From: Zygnema cylindricum
Lineage: Eukaryota > Streptophyta > Zygnematophyceae > Zygnematales > Zygnemataceae
Assembly: GCA_037447655.1 (NCBI GenBank)
Contig: JBBHKE010003403.1
Coordinates: 31,564 to 95,563 of the forward strand
Direction: 5' to 3'
Length of the DNA stretch: 64,000 bases
A program made the translations under genes and the position numbers. The notes under the pieces are model-generated. The model was given only the letters and a program-made list of their open reading frames with translations, was not told the origin of the DNA and did not search any database. This document shows positions 20,746 through 32,743 of this stretch, piece by piece. The stretch's first letter is position 1, and each line of letters starts with the position of its first letter.

Positions 20746-21733
20746 AGTTAGCTTGTCCTCTCTCACATACAACCTTTAGTGCTTCAAATACTTACCATTT
20801 TCTATGTACTCGATGCATTGTGAAGAAAGAGCGAGAATCTTTATGCGCTCTCGGCCCAACAAATGATAGGTGGAAATCTTTGTTTGAAACCGATAAGGAA
20901 GAGATTGGACCTATCGACACGAGTTATTGTCGAATGCAAAACATTGACTTGTCGAAAATGAGTGAGTCAATAAATGTTTTTGCATGTTATGTGATAATGT
21001 TTTGGTATATATACATATATGTGGGCCAGGTTCAATGTCTTAGATGTTGCAACTTTTAAGGTAATAGTTTATCTAAGTGGTGGAAATGTGAAAGTTATCA
21101 TCTCCTTGTCACGTCTTGATGTTGTGGTTTTAGAGTACACAACAAAAGCAAATGTGCCCAACAATTTTTGTATCACTTTAATACTCTAGTGCATTTAATC
21201 ATAGTTGAAATGTGTAGAAATAGTTGGAATTTTCAAATATGGTTCCCTCGTATGATGTATTCTCTTTAGTGTTTGCATAGTATTGTGCAACCTAATTTGG
21301 CATTTTCTGTCTTTTCCTCGTCTTTGACCCATGATTCATACTCAACCCGACGAGCATAGAAACAAAGTAAAAACGAAAAAAATGCAAGTGAAGTAGCAAT
21401 AATAAACCATTTTAGTTTCATGGAGTTTGAAGCAAAAGAAAAATGATAACTTGAATGGGTTCACATGTCGTGTACTACAGAAACGGTTGTGGAAAAGTGT
21501 TGCCCTTTAACTTCCTTGCATTTTATTTTTTCATCTCATACGCATATTCTTATTTTCTACTGTTTCGTAAATGTGTATTCTTTATTCTCTCCACATATAG
21601 CTTTTCAGCTTTGGCATTGCTGTCTTCTTTTGTTCCCATGGACTCAGATGGTTTACCATCCCGCTTTTCAATAAAGTCAGCCAATAAATTTTAAAACATC
21701 ATTCGCTCCTTATGAATATCCATGGTAAACTGG
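20746..21733. other. Unassigned DNA
   Basis: A short protein-like frame (20820-20960; CALGPTNDRWKSLFETDKEE) could be an exon but lacks convincing splice sites. Nothing else is recognised. Confidence 0.3.
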
Positions 21734-22181
21734 TAGTGTTGTGTATTGGCAGGGTTTCCTTTTCTTGGCTTGCCGATAATCGTTATATTGACACGATATA
21801 TCGAAACCGGTATTATCGCCGATAAAAGACCGATAATATTGGTTTACTGTCGCGATAACACCGATACCGATAACTATGGGCGATAATTATACGGTTCGTT
21901 CCATATGGGTGTACGGTTTGTTCCATCGTACCGAACCTCCGTTATTCCGTTACACAGATTACGGAACAATTTGTTACACGTGACATGCCACGCTATATAC
22001 AGTAGAAAAAATACAGTATACTATAAAGTTCTATTATATCGCGTACTATATTTTCTCCACTTATCGCAAATAATGAATTTGTTGGTCTCGGAGCAACATA
22101 TCGAGACCTCTGAGCGTTCGATAACCGATAACTATCGGTATCAGTGTTATCGCGATAAATTTCTTGCCGATACACAACACC
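21734..22181. mobile_element. Inverted-repeat element with TAGTGTTGTGTAT ends
   Basis: The left end TAGTGTTGTGTATTGGCA and right end GCCGATACACAACACC are inverted repeats. The interior is full of GATAA/TTATCG motifs arranged as subterminal repeats. The flanks TAAACTGG and AAAATTGG match at 6 of 8 bases, which suggests hAT. It is related to 59964-61309. Confidence 0.6.
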
Positions 22182-22861
22182 AAAATTGGATTTCGAGTTG
22201 GTGAGCTACATGACTACAGTACAATACATCGGGAATCGCTATTAAGGTTAATAAATATTTAGTGTTAAATAACAATTAGTGTGATCAACGCTAATTGGGA
22301 ATTTGGGGATTTTTAAGGAAATCAGTCACTCTAATTTGTTTTTTGGGGTTTTTTTTTGTTTTTTAAGGGAATTGCTAATCGCAGAGACAATTTTGCGATT
22401 TTTGGTGCGCGCAGGTAGTTGTCGGAAATTGTACATTTTAAGTACAGTTTCGTACAAGCTATGTACCTTTAAGTTTTGATTTGACGGTCATTCCGTCGAA
22501 CAACTTTGACTGGCGAAATATTGTAACGGCGGTTAGAAAACTGTCGCGCTTGCGAACGTCGACCGTCAGGAAAAAAAAACAATTCACACAGTCGGCGCAG
22601 GTTTACGGTAACAAAACTGAGGCAGCCACATATAAATAAAAGGGTTGCGCGCTGGTAGTTACTCACTTCACGTGAGCTCCAATGTGAAAGCACACACCAA
22701 CATTTGACTTAGGGTGAACCTCCGTCAAGCAAAAAGCGGGGTTTTTTACTGGAAAAGGTACAAATCGAGCTCATTTCCGTATATGGTCGTACTGTGTTTT
22801 TTTTTATGTAAAACATGATCACTGGAGAATCGTCACGATTCTCCAAACTTTTGGGCGACGA

Positions 22862-23810
22862 TGTCGACCGTCCGATTATATGTTATCGAAGCAAGCGGTC
22901 ACTTCGTTCAGTGATAAATTGCTCTCCTCAGGGAGGACATTAGCCAATCACCGAACGTATAAAATGTTAAAGTGTGGAAAGGTCACGTACGAGCCGCGCG
23001 CCTTCGGACATTTGCCGCGCGCCTTCGAACAGGCGGGAATCAGATCCGACGAAAACCACTGCAAAAAGTTTGTTGAAGAATGTGTCGTGACGCCTCCACC
23101 ACCATCCATCGTCATCCGGAATTTGCTGCGCCTGCTTGCAAAACAGGTACGTACAACTTGTAAATTCCCGTCATTTTATTTTGCGGCTGGTTGTATGGGA
23201 ACGAGTTTGGACATTTTGCCTTTGGAATCTTTGACGACGCTCGCCGTCAAAAGAGGAATCTACGTGCTCCAATCGAAAGAAAACACGTACGCGATAGATT
23301 CCATTGTTGACACTACACCGTGAATCGTTATTAGACTAGAGAAATTATTAGAGTAAAGAAAAAATTAGCTTCATTCATTCTAATTTAGTGCCAGGAGACG
23401 TGGGTCCACGTCCGAAAATAGTGTAACTTGTTCTATTTAAGGGATCAATGTCAAAAGTTTGGGGTGCCGATATAGAGTACATAAGGCTAATAATGATTCA
23501 CGGTGTACTTGATGGAGAAGTGAACGAAATATCAATCCCAGTAAACTTATTCGTACAATTACTGTCGGCGCCTGATGGAGAAGTGGCCTTAGGGTATGTC
23601 CCCATGTACTTGTTACTTAGCGAACTTACTTTGTATTTTAGCGCGGATCCGCCGTACCCAGCTTTCAAGTGTCCCTATGTCTGTAAGGACGAAATCGCAA
23701 CTTACGCTTGTGACGATTGTATACGTCATCAATACCTGTGACGGTTGTCAACGTTTACAATTTGTGGTCCCACGATGTTTTTTGGAACTGCTTGTGACGT
23801 TGCATGTCTT
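22862..23810 (+). pseudogene. Unknown coding-like interior of the long-arm element
   Basis: Frames at 22880-23323 (ends in the nested element) and 23448-23741 are protein-like (GHLPRAFEQAGIRSDENHCK; VNLFVQLLSAPDGEVALG). The first has a possible donor, CAG followed by GTACGT at 23149-23150. A block around 23595-23640 (GGTATGTCCCCATGTACTTG...) recurs at 27955-28000, and YRDIVDAPPSSLCR near 23806-23850 resembles YRDIRDVPIPPHRLG near 28140. I do not recognise the protein. Confidence 0.35.
23316..23505. mobile_element. CACCG-type TA-flanked element, 190 bp
   Basis: The ends CACCGTGAATCGTTATTAG and its near-complement ending at 23505 are flanked by TA (23314-23315, 23506-23507). It is inserted in the centre of the long-arm element. 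Confidence 0.75.
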
Positions 23811-23917
23811 ACCGTGACATTGTAGACGCACCGCCTTCCAGCTTGTGCCGTTTCGCGGTTGAACACGAGGCGATTTGCTTTTGCGTCTCCTACATGCGTC
23901 ATGCGCGACCAACTGAA

Positions 23918-24031
23918 GCCACACTATTTACGAATCAACATTCTTACATTGAAAACGTACTTCACATTGATTCCGCCACACTATTTACAAATTAACATTC
24001 TTACATTGAATAAGGACTTCACATTGATTCA
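23918..24031 (+). repeat. 57-bp tandem repeat, about two units
   Basis: GCCACACTATTTAC starts at 23918 and again at 23975. The units agree closely and run on into the right arm of the long-arm element. Confidence 0.8.
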
Positions 24032-24481
24032 CATTGTCGGTGTGTGCTTTCATAGTGGAGCTCACGTGAAGTGTGTAACTATTTGCGCGCAACCATTTTA
24101 TTTACATGTGGTTGCCGCAGTTTTGTTACCGTAAACCTGCGCTGACAGTGTGAATTGTTTTTTTTTTCATGACGGTCGACGTTCGCAAGCGCGACAGTTT
24201 TTTAACTGTCGTTACAATATTTTGCCAGTCAAAGTTGTTCGACGGATTGACCGCCAACTTTGAACTTAAAGGTACGTAGCTTGTACGAAACTGTACTTCA
24301 AATGTACAATTTTTGACAACTACTCGCGCGCAGCAAAAATCGTCTCTGCAATTAGCAATTCCCTTTTTTAATCACTCTATTTAAGAATCCGGGTAAAAAT
24401 TTAGGGGCACCGAATTAATTATTCTTTTTCATTTTTTTTCACTCTAGTTTTTTCTTTACTCTAATTACTATTCCCGGTGTA

Positions 24482-25984
24482 CTGTACACCGCGTATGACG
24501 TTTCCATTACGCGGTTTGTTAAAACGTAGTTACATGAAAACGGCCTGAACTAAATCATTATTTGTACTTATATTCCTAGTAAAGTACAGTTTTGCACGGT
24601 CAGACACCGACCGTACGCCACACTATTTAGAACGGCACTATATTAGAGTTATTAACGCTCATTCAAAAAGTACCTTAAATAACGTAAAGAACAATTTATA
24701 ATAATGTACTCTATTTATGGTGATAGAGTCAAAATTTGCGGTGACGGAATTAGCGTATATTACTCTAATTACAATTCGCGGTGTACTCTATTTCAATGGT
24801 TAATCTTTTGTGGTGGATTGAAAGAAATGAACGCCTCTGATTCGCCGTTTGTTTAATCCCACTTTAGCCCTACTAGTTAGGCCTTGAATTCAAAGCCTGT
24901 GACATCTCAAAACATTCAATGCTTTAATAGTTGATGGACCTTATCTAGTGGTAATCCATTCTTAAGTGGACGAGTTGTTAACAAAAAATAATTATCTTCA
25001 CAGCCCCCCAACCGACGTCTTTGGATTCGAGTACTTTAACCTCCGTTGCCATCCCGATTCGAGAATACCAACTTGATTCCGTGCCCTCCATACGACGATG
25101 GCCCATCAGAAAATGATTTTTTGCTAATAATGGATTAGATAAATAAAGACTACCATGGAATATAAGAATCGGCACATAACATAACTTCTTATTGTTAAGG
25201 AATACATGAACCGGCCCTTAGCCTAAGTTTGTACTATTAAGAAAGTAATGAGTTAGGCCTTCATCAAAATATCACCTACCAAGGAAGACAATAAACATAT
25301 CAACTATGAAAGACGTCAAGAAGCAGCCCTTAGTTAAAACAAATTTGCCTTGGACTTACAAGCAACCGACAATGTTTTTATTTTTTTAAGTGAGGTAAGA
25401 TGATTTATGTTATTAAGGTTTGACCCTTGAAGTCTTTATGTAAGGTAAACCCTAAACATTAACCATTTACACTTGACATCAAGACAAATTTCATAAGTTT
25501 AACTACCCTACTATAGTCAAACGGTTGTAAAAGTCGGAAACAAACATAAATGCTAGGTTATATTTTAACATTTCGAAAGTCCCATTCCACTGCAACCTAT
25601 CTGTATAGGGTTATAAAAATTGACCTTGTTGCGGCTAAATTCCAACAACCTGCTTTGAAAGGCATCACAATTTTTTCGTCGAAGGAGCTCATGGGAACAA
25701 TCACGTTATTGGTTGATCGTTACAACCTTTAAGTATTTCTTTGCACTTAGCGTAGCGTGCTTTGCCTAGTGGTATAATCTGATTAGACATCTAGGATTCA
25801 CGTTAAACTCCATATACGATTCCAATAAATGCCCGAACAATTCGGGTTGTCTGTATGTGACTTTGTGTCCTTCAGAGGGGAGGATGCTATACAATTTTAA
25901 CCAGGGTCGCCCTATTTCAATTTGGTACGGAGTTTGAGCGTTTAGGCCTTTAGGGTTCACAAATTTGGATTTAATATTACTGTA
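24482..25984. other. Mostly unassigned DNA with a CACCG-family fragment
   Basis: 24486-24781 begins with CACCGCGTATG after TA and ends AATTCGCGGTG before TA. Its first 150 bp match the reverse complement of about 27100-27240. From 24790 to 25980 I see no gene or repeat. Confidence 0.4.
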
Positions 25985-27455
25985 CACCACGAATCGTAAT
26001 TAGAGTAAGGGCACTTTCCCATGTGCTAAAGTTACAGTTATTTTCTCTTGTTTTCCTTTATAACTTGGAAAAAAATGAGAAAACACGCAACCGTACCAAA
26101 AAATTGAAATTATCACCGTACAAGTTGCATTACCTTGAAACTTTAACTGTACTGCAGTTTGTCGTCTAGCGCGATGCAATTTGTCGTTTAGCGCGTTTCG
26201 ACCCACTTTCGCATCCTTCCGACTCATCTTCAAACTTTATATAAAGTCACCTCGCTAGGTGATTTTAAACAAAGTTCCACGACGCGGGCGAATATGCATA
26301 TGATTTCGCACGCGACAGAGGGTTTTGACAATTTTTGTGCCCGGAGTACCAAAAAAAAAACCTATTGAACGTTTCCAGCCTGTGCGAAAACTTTTTTCTG
26401 TGCGCTTATTTCCGTAGAATAACCGTGGAGGGGGTCTCGACCAACGGACGCAATTTTGCAAAAGCGAAGTCCGTGAAAGCGCCTCTCTCTGTCTCTCTTT
26501 CTCCCCCTAACGTGTAAATCTCACAACTCTTGCAATGAAAAAAGACAAAAAAGGTATAAAATGAAAGATCTATAAAAAATATTTCTTTTGGCTATCTTTT
26601 GGCTTATTTTGATGGCAAGTAGAGTGAAAACAGACGATAAAACAAAATCGAGAAACCATGGCGGAATGTTTTAGATTCAATGACGTCGACGCTATCATAA
26701 GTGAGCGTGACGTCAAAATGTCACAAACCCTAAAAATATACAATGTCACAAGTAGCTAGACGTCTACAAATATCGCTATGTTGTAAACGTCATCAATTGT
26801 CGCGAGTTTTGTAGTCGTTTACAAACCGTCACAAATCACACCCACGTCGACACCCGTCACGATCTAAAGTAATGATTTGAATTTTTTTACATACGAATGT
26901 TTTGAAAGTTGTACGGAGAACCTTCGCTAAAAACAAAGTTACAAGACTAAAGTTTCGGTTACATGGGAAAGTGCCCTAAATTACTCTAATTCGGTCGTCA
27001 AATTTCGACTCTATCACATGAAATAGAGTAAATGATTCTAATTTTTCATTATTCTATTTAAGGTAAAGTTTAGTGGCTTGTAATTCTAATATATATTTGT
27101 TTTAAATAGTGTGGAGTACGGACGACCTTCGACCGTGCAAAATTGTACTTTATTAAGTAAAAAAGTACAAATAATGATTTAATACATGCCGTTATCATGT
27201 AACTGCGTTTTAACAAACAGCGTAGTGCAAATGTCATAGTGACTATAAACTGTACGTTTTGCCAAATTCTGTATGAATACCTTATTTACAGTAGAGGATA
27301 TTAGCGTGCCAAATTAGAGTACTTAAATAAATTAGAGTAATCTTCATAGTTGAAACAACTCTATCACATAAATTAGTGTTAATTACTGTATATATATATA
27401 TTTTTTTAGTTTTTGTACTATACTTTTTTCATTACTCTAATTACGATTCGCGGTG
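25985..27455. mobile_element. CACCG-type TA-flanked element, long copy with nested insertion
   Basis: The ends CACCACGAATCGTAATTAG and CTAATTACGATTCGCGGTG are flanked by TA. After subtracting the nested element it is about 500 bp. Its interior has AATAGTGTGG(A/T)GTACGGAC and a GTACTTT...AAAAAAGTAC palindrome, also seen near 60350 and 61470. Confidence 0.75.
26009..26976. mobile_element. PIF/Harbinger-like non-autonomous element
   Basis: It is 968 bp with perfect 16-bp terminal inverted repeats GGGCACTTTCCCATGT / ACATGGGAAAGTGCCC and a 3-bp TAA duplication (26006-26008, 26977-26979), which fits PIF/Harbinger. It has no transposase-length frame. It is nested in the CACCG element. Confidence 0.75.
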
Positions 27456-28514
27456 TACAACATAAATCTATGCAGTCCAGTGTATTGACAGATGTATATA
27501 TGAGTTGCAAGTACGTAATGTAATTGTTTGCGGTGGGCTTTACTATTTATACTGATATATAGACTTTAGGTGAATATTCTGTCTTTTTTTGTGCCCAAGA
27601 TTCTGTACGATAAAATGGACGCCAAGACGCTAAAATTCACCGAAACCTGACGCTAATCAAGTCCTCGTTGACGCCGAAGGTTTCATGTGCGAGTTCATAT
27701 TACCAGCCTATGAAGTATGAACCTACTGTATCGTGTACGCGTATGGTACTCGCACTGTACAATTCAGTCTTGTTCGGCTATTGCCATGTCACGATAAATT
27801 TTGTCTGTTGTATGTGGCGCTAACACCCTAAACATTTGTTCGTAAGCAGACTTTACTATTTCCACACTCGTACACAAAGAAAAGCTACACCGCCAAGCGT
27901 TATTAGCGTAGAAGTTTCTATATCGTATAAGGGTGAAGTTACATTAGACGATAAGGGTATGTCCCCATGTACTTGTAACTTAGCGAACTTACTTTGATGA
28001 AGGCGGATCCGGCGGACCCGCTGGCGTCCCCTAGTGAACGATCGTAGTTACGTTTCAGGACGATATATACGCCACAATACCGCGGCGGGCTGCCAGCTAC
28101 AACTGCTGCCGGACGCTATTGAACCGCCAGCCGTGGCCTTACCGCGACATCAGAGATGTACCGATTCCACCGCATCGGCTAGGAAGAAGTCGCGCTCCCG
28201 CGCCTGTTGGCCGACGGGAAACGGCATCTACTGGACCGCAAAAAAAATCAAGACCGGACGAAAACCACAAAACCAAACAGGCGGTTATTTCGTGTATTAA
28301 ACGCAAACGACAAACATAACCACTGTATTTCCTTTGCCCCAAAAATCAGGAAATACTTTTGAAAATTATGGCACGCGGCGAATCGTGTTCCTATTTGTTA
28401 CATAAAATCCTTAGTTTTGAAACACATCTAATACGTGTTTTAAAGATAGCAAAGACGCTTTTGTCGTCTGGGTCGTAAAACACAAGATCTACAATTTTTC
28501 TATATCCTGTTCAG
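27456..28514. other. Unassigned DNA with coding-like block
   Basis: A lone CACCGCCAAGCGTTATTAGCG end lies at about 27887. The block 27955-28300 shares short stretches with the interior of the long-arm element (23595-23850). The 88-residue frame ending at 28300 is of unknown nature. Confidence 0.35.
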
Positions 28515-28779
28515 GGTGACGCAAATTCTTACACCCTATTCTTCAACGGGTTGAACCAAAGCACGACGCTGCAAGAAATGACGAAACCCTTACTACGCAT
28601 GGACACACTTGAGGCGTTACGAATTCCCCCTCTCCGTATTCGCGTCGCATCTTTATTTTGTTGTTATCCGCGAAAAAACATTGCTGAATCTTCCAATATT
28701 CTCCAAAGTCTCAGAGTCAACATGACCGTTGGATATTTATTTGCAAACATTGTTTCTGCGATGAATTCATGTTACTCAC
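28515..28779 (+). CDS. Putative internal exon of an unknown gene
   Basis: The segment follows a good acceptor (TTTTTCTATATCCTGTTCAG ending 28514) and ends ...TACTCACAG before a GTACAT donor. The frame is open for 88 codons and protein-like: GDANSYTLFFNGLNQSTTLQ at the start, PPLRIRVASLFCCYPRKN in the middle, TVGYLFANIVSAMNSCYSQ at the end. I recognise no family. It could belong to a host gene or to a transposon gene. Confidence 0.4.
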
Positions 28780-29729
28780 AGGTACATCACCAATTACGTA
28801 AAAATTGAGCAAATACACGCTGATAATCGATAATGGCAAGATGGTAACCAAAGGAAATCAATAAATTTCGCAAATGATATACGCGTTCAGAAATCCAACA
28901 GAAAATACAAACGAAATCTCGTAATGAATTTTTGTCATGCTATTTTTTTAGCTCCCAATCGTCACACTATTTCTGGCAGCGCTCATTCGTCATGTGTAAA
29001 AACAATTCGTCATGCGTAAAAACAGAAACCCTAAAAAAATGAGGTAGTATTTGACAAGGCGTCTCCAAAGAGGACAAAAGTTGTGTTTAACGATGACCTG
29101 GTACGCACGTACATGGTACGCAAATGAAGATTTTTAGTTGGTGTGAAAATCATTTACGATTTTCAATATCAAATCAGTAGTGACGTGGCACCAAACTTTT
29201 GCTAACAAGTGGATTACAGACTATACGCAATAGAACTTCGTTCAAATTGTAGCATTCTGTAATGTTGGCCGTACAATTACAGAATGTCCTAATGGAACGT
29301 CACCCTAATATTAATTACAGTGGTGTACGCTAATTAAGAATTTTAACATTTTGGAAAAAAAACATACATTATAATTGTTTAGTAATTCTAATTTGGGTCT
29401 TCGAAAAAAAAAAATGTCGGTCGCAAAACTGCTTACACTAATATAAGTACTCGTACAATTTATTTGAAATCGTACGCCGTCACGTAAAAGTGTAAAACAT
29501 TCGAATGTACATGTCAGACTATTTTACCGCAGTTAAGGGTCAGCAATTCGTCGTTAAGCATACATTTCTTGTCCTGTTGTACGAAATGTAATTTGTACGG
29601 ATGTAATGTCTACGCAACGCTTGCTGTTTCAAAAGTTGGTCACTTGTCCGTTTTACCTCGATACTGTACGTTAATAAGGGTTCGTTACTCTAATAATGTC
29701 GCGATGGTTTGTTCTATTAGAGTGAAGTA
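28780..29729. other. Unassigned DNA
   Basis: No gene or repeat is recognised. Confidence 0.4.
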
Positions 29730-29943
29730 CACCGCCAATCGTTATTAGCGTTGTGAACGCTAATTCCGTCCCGCTTTTTTTTTTTTATTCTCTAATTGAA
29801 TTATCCACCCTATTTAAAAAAACTCTAATTCCTAATTAGAATAGACGATTTCTCCGAAAATTTTCAAATTCCCAATTAGCGTAAACCACGCTAATTATTC
29901 GTATGCGCTAAAAAAACTTACACGCTAATAGCGATTGGCGGTG
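29730..29943. mobile_element. CACCG-type TA-flanked element, 214 bp
   Basis: The ends CACCGCCAATCGTTATTAGCG and CGCTAATAGCGATTGGCGGTG are near-perfect inverted repeats, flanked by TA on both sides. It is the best-preserved copy of the family here. Confidence 0.85.
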
Positions 29944-29945
29944 TA

Positions 29946-30411
29946 GTGAACTCATGCTAATATGTGTGTTTACTCTAAAATGGATGCACTTCCGTTTGTC
30001 TCTCAAGCTTGTGACCGGTATTAGCGTTAATGTTATGACGTATTAGAGTAAACTCTTATTCTAAATTGGTCCAAAATGTACAATCTCACCAAACACCTCG
30101 TCTCAAGCATTTTGTGATTGGTCGCCCATAATTACAAGTGGACAATTTAATATCCACGCAAACATTACAGCTCCAGCACGACGTCGCATAGAACGCCAGT
30201 CATACCCGCCGCAATTCGAAAGCCGATTCGTACATACAATTAGAAGCAGGCAGTTACCATGGCTCTTTCATGAAAATCGTCCGTCGCTATCCTGCGTTCG
30301 GTCCAATAGTGGCGCTGTCTTTCCCCATTCTCCAATTAGCTTAGCTTTTGAATCTTTATTATTTGCCTTGTATCATCATTTGGCCAAAACGTCATCTTTA
30401 TTATTTCCAAT
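29946..30411. other. Unassigned DNA upstream of the 30412 frame
   Basis: No feature is recognised. Confidence 0.3.
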
Positions 30412-30879
30412 ATGTGGCCTATTACTTCCCATATTACCAACATTTATGCACCGAAAAACACCGCTACGGCTGGATTATTACCACCCTTAGCCGAAGAGGA
30501 CATGGATTGTAGTGAAACCCAAGGACCCGACCCACCGAGCGAAAAAATGGGATCACCCGACGTGGACCCCCTCGTGGAAGGCGCTATTATCGGAGATTTG
30601 GTCTCACCGTGTGATAAATACGGGGAGGTCCTGGCGACGATCCGAAAAGTGAAACACGTTTCAACAAAGATTACTCGACTTCGAGTAATCAATTGGATGA
30701 TCGCCAATTGTCACGAAAATGGAAAAGAAATGCTCATCCCGAGGACTATCAAAAAGTTTCCGCAACATTTTTTGGGGGTGTATCGTACAAATAAGAGTTT
30801 TTATCATTGTCCTTACCTTCATATCGCAAACCCCGGTTGCCTAATTTGTGTGTCAGTGTTTCCTATTTTTTGTAATTAA
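30412..30879 (+). CDS. Protein-like open frame, possibly a first exon; function unknown
   Basis: This is a 155-codon frame with protein-like composition: an acidic/proline-rich N-terminal part (AEEDMDCSETQGPDPPSEKM) followed by a basic, helical-looking segment (KITRLRVINWMIANCHENGK, RTIKKFPQHF). A possible donor (GGGGGTGTAT) lies near 30777, and the residues after it look less coding. I recognise no family. It may be an exon of a host gene or a transposon protein. Confidence 0.3.
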   Translation: MWPITSHITNIYAPKNTATAGLLPPLAEEDMDCSETQGPDPPSEKMGSPDVDPLVEGAIIGDLVSPCDKYGEVLATIRKVKHVSTKITRLRVINWMIANCHENGKEMLIPRTIKKFPQHFLGVYRTNKSFYHCPYLHIANPGCLICVSVFPIFCN

Positions 30880-31045
30880 ATTTGACTTATTTAATAATTT
30901 ATATTTCATTGTTTCCCTCTCATAATGCATGTTTGTGTATGCCTTATGATTTCCCCCGTCCACCTCGTGTCCTTATGATTGCTGGTTGCGCAATGTAGTC
31001 CAATAGATTTTTGCTGTGAGTATAAACCTATGGACCTGCGACGAC

Positions 31046-31757
31046 ATGGCGTCGTCGCCTGAATGTGGTGAATTTAAGGCTACTATATCGGAGATTCAGC
31101 AAATGTTGGAGAAACCGAAAAGGCGACGAGAATGCGTCGTCGCCTAAACGTTGGAAGTTTCCAAACAAGACTTCATGCCGATTAATCGTGTAGGCGTCAG
31201 TATAACGTAACTTCTAAAGAAATGTCGAACATGCGACGACGTCCAATATTGAAACCGTGTGGTAAAAGAAACGTGGGATTCATTGTTTCGTTTCGTCGCC
31301 CCTCCGTTGGAATTGTCGAACGCATTGGTGAAGCCACGAAGTTCTTCTGTCCACGGCCATAGATAAAGTATGTACCATTTGCACGAAATCCATTTCTTTT
31401 GCATTATAAAAGTAGGGCTTTAAGTTTTTATCGTTTAGTTTACCCTGCACTTTTCGTAGCCGCGTCTTCTTCAGTGTATTTTTACACGAGTCTTTCAAGC
31501 TACACTGTAGAGGGCAACAACAAACAAATTAGGCGACAACGTACCGTGATGGCTCGTCGCTGTCGCTATCCTCCCCTTGTTACGGCGATCGCGGAAGATT
31601 TAGCGAGGCAACGGGAGGCGGCAACCCCGTTAGCCATTAGATGGGAAGGAGGAGAGAGGGAACGGAAGGAAAAAGAGGCATCTGTTGAGGTGAGTAGGGT
31701 GGAGGAGGTAGATGGTGAGGAAGGAAGGGGAAAAGAGGTAACGGTTGAGGAGGGGGA
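31046..31757 (+). other. Region with repeated GTCGTCGCCT motifs and an open frame ending in the LTR
   Basis: GCGTCGTCGCCT occurs at about 31049 and 31133. A frame from about 31549 (MARRCRYPPLVTAIAEDLAR, then Glu/Arg-rich) runs without stop into the Copia LTR, which supplies its stop at 31771-31773. It may be a coding exon interrupted by the LTR insertion. Confidence 0.3.
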
Positions 31758-31974
31758 TGTTGAAAATAACTAAAAAGGATTTAATATAAGTATTTTCTAG
31801 GTCTAAATATATGAATAGAAAAGAGAGTGAAAGCAGTAAGCCTCCACCTATCTCTCTCTATCCCCCATACTTGTTGTAGTCACTAAAGGTGAGAGAGATT
31901 AGTGGAGCCATGGTTGCCTCAGCTCCACCTGTGCGGTACAAGAGTCACCTAAGTCACTCTCAACAAAAGGTTGA

Positions 31975-32042
31975 GTCATACAGGACTCGAATCACCGACC
32001 GATAGAGCATGGCGTAGCCGTTCGCTCTAACCAGTCTGTCGT
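31975..32042 (-). other. Antisense tRNA-like block in the 31758 LTR
   Basis: This is the clearest of the set on the minus strand: D-arm-like GACTGGTTAGAGCG, B-box-like TGATTCGAGTCC, then a T4 run (complement of 31965-31968). Confidence 0.55.
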
Positions 32043-32743
32043 AGAAGTTCGCTAGAGTATACAGGGTTTGATAAATATTTAAATAGTGTTACGGTAGCTA
32101 TTCTAATTAACGACAATACAAACATAGATACATAGAACGAGTTGAATACAATACCGATATGATTCCGCACGAAGCAAATGAATCAGACATTTGTTCGGAC
32201 GGTTGAGATCAAGTACTAAATTCTATCCAACGGCGCACATCATTGCCGAGATCCCGGAATGGTCACTTTGGCATTTTTTGACGTGGCATGACCTGGCGCC
32301 AGATGGAGAGGTAACATTCGGGCGCGGGAATTCCGAGGAACGTACGGATGAGTGAAAAGTGGATACGCGTCCGCAAAATGGCTTTGTCGTACAAAGGCCG
32401 TACAAAAAGTACATTGGCAGTAGTACTTTCTTGTACTGTACAGTGTTCTGATTGGTTCGTACAGTTAGTAGATAGGGGTTTTGAGAGGGAGCTAGGACTT
32501 AAAAAAATCTGGTAGATGGTCTTCTCTCACTTTAAGAGTTTGTATATATTGGCATCTTTGCCACCGTATAACTCATCGCCTGGTTGGGCGTCTTCAAAGA
32601 TTCTTTTTCCTACGGACTAAGGGGAGTTCAAGCTGCACAAGGGTGCACTCAGATTGCCAAATTATTTGCTTGGGCAGCAGTGGTTTCCATTGAAAGTGGG
32701 TTAGTTAAAAACTATCTAGAGGCTTCCTGAATTATGTAGTCTA

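Larger units (their letters stand above)
22367..24363. mobile_element. Long-inverted-repeat DNA element (about 330-bp arms)
   Basis: The outer arms, about 22367-22705 and 24035-24363, are inverted copies of each other, beginning GGGAATTGCTAATCGCAGAG and ending in its imperfect complement. Perfect 8-bp repeats TTTTTTAA flank it (22359-22366, 24364-24371). The roughly 1.3-kb centre has protein-like frames and a nested CACCG element. Long arms and an 8-bp duplication fit a hAT- or Mutator-type transposon; I cannot see a transposase motif. Confidence 0.7.
22227..24479. mobile_element. TA-flanked inverted-repeat element (CACCG ends), split by a larger element
   Basis: The left end CATCGGGAATCGCTATTA and right end TAATTACTATTCCCGGTG are flanked by TA on both sides (22225-22226, 24480-24481). 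Without the nested 2-kb insertion it would be about 250 bp. It belongs to the same family as 23316-23505, 25985-27455, 29730-29943 and 60189-60674. Confidence 0.6.
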
